Assembly (NCBI RefSeq): GCF_900114165.1
Contig: NZ_FOSB01000012.1
Coordinates: 1,059 to 65,058, forward strand
Length of the DNA: 64,000 bases
Source: Halobacillus dabanensis
Lineage (GTDB): Bacteria; Bacillota; Bacilli; Bacillales; Halobacillaceae
Direction of reading: 5' to 3'
Below the pieces are notes generated by a model. The model worked only from the letters and a program-made list of their open reading frames with translations. It was not told the origin of the DNA and ran no database searches. The translations under genes were made by a program, and so were the position numbers. Shown here piece after piece: positions 63,654 through 64,000 of the stretch (position 1 is its first letter; each line of letters opens with the position of its first letter).

Positions 63654-64000
63654 ATGACAAATAAACTAGCGATTATACAAATGGATATCGCATTTGGAAA
63701 CCCTGAAACGAACCGGAAACGAGCGACAGAAAAAATAAAAGAAGCAGCAGCAAATGGTAGTGAATTCATCTTGTTGCCCGAACTTTGGACGACAGGCTAT
63801 GACCTATCCCGCTTCGATGAAATCGCCGAAGACATGACAGGTCCGACACACCGATTACTGCTCGACTTGGCTCGTGAACATAAAATAACCATCGCAGGGT
63901 CGATAGCGGAAAAGGATGGAGGGAATTTTTACAACACTTTTATAGCCTACGACAAGGATGGCGAACTCCTGATAAAGTATAGGAAAGTGCATCTCTTCCG
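63654..64000 (+). CDS. Carbon-nitrogen (nitrilase-family) hydrolase, 5' part
   Basis: The first 115 codons are visible; the gene runs off the window. MTNKLAIIQMDIAFGNPETN, catalytic Glu43 in LLPELWTTGYD and catalytic Lys in LIKYRKVHLF. The pattern matches B. subtilis MtnU/YkrU-type omega-amidases. GAGGTGATAGA precedes the ATG. Divergent from lytS. Confidence 0.88.
   Translation, partial: MTNKLAIIQMDIAFGNPETNRKRATEKIKEAAANGSEFILLPELWTTGYDLSRFDEIAEDMTGPTHRLLLDLAREHKITIAGSIAEKDGGNFYNTFIAYDKDGELLIKYRKVHLF

Overview
This 64 kb window is chromosomal DNA of a low-to-moderate GC, endospore-forming member of the Bacillaceae. The left 18 kb follows the Bacillus subtilis order very closely (tRNA cluster, sprT-like, cmpA, tex, sigB operon, ndoA/ndoAI, alr, ydcC-type lipoprotein, acpS, rhomboid, cshA). 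A glycine-betaine-type BCCT transporter and acidic extracellular proteins suggest a moderately halophilic relative such as Halobacillus; that placement is inference. I see no prophage, plasmid, IS transposase or CRISPR array.

Layout. 1-1312: twelve tRNA genes on the minus strand, driven by a strong promoter and running toward what looks like an rRNA operon just off the left edge. 1488-18059: SprT-like protein, CmpA, Tex, the complete rsbR-S-T-U-V-W-sigB-rsbX stress operon with an internal sigma-B promoter, the MazEF-type pair, alanine racemase, lipoprotein, a frameshifted NAD(P)HX repair gene, AcpS, rhomboid and CshA. 18278-32416: transporters (EamA, MFS, MATE), DegV, hydrolase, small coat-type protein, glutaredoxin, two SDR proteins, an ABC-F ATPase with an attenuator-like leader, two MarR regulators, a lipid kinase and a second frameshifted gene. 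33194-44305: Yip1-like protein plus adaptor, LLM oxidoreductase, a BMP lipoprotein paired with a chemoreceptor, and a five-gene overlapping YnjBCD-like ABC operon ending in a TVP38-family protein. 44627-52725: SelD-N-terminal-like flavoprotein, thioredoxin, DUF368 lipid translocase, nucleotidyltransferase, acetyltransferase, BCCT transporter, then an AimR-like receptor with a tiny secreted-peptide gene, a YdjM-like protein and a HesB-like protein. 52913-64000: Ohr, YkvA, flavin reductase, lytic transglycosylase, small membrane protein, YueI, a second lipid kinase, two acetyltransferases, CstA next to LytST, and the start of a nitrilase-family gene.

The most interesting item is the receptor/peptide pair at 50369-51567. 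A 340-residue helical-repeat protein resembling arbitrium (AimR) receptors is followed 17 nt later by a 52-residue prepeptide with a signal sequence and two identical DPGDLGIG octapeptides, one of them at the C-terminus. It sits outside any prophage and is closed by a terminator. It looks like a chromosomal peptide-communication module with a duplicated pheromone.

A second theme is at least ten dispersed intergenic repeats of two families. They share a conserved end related to GAAGACTCCGTTTCGAGA. One family carries a long hairpin whose sequence differs from copy to copy inside conserved flanks. Other notable points are an ABC-F leader peptide with a terminator just before the gene, two frameshifts in homopolymer runs, a LytST-CstA locus with a cre site and a candidate operator, and the BMP-chemoreceptor pair.
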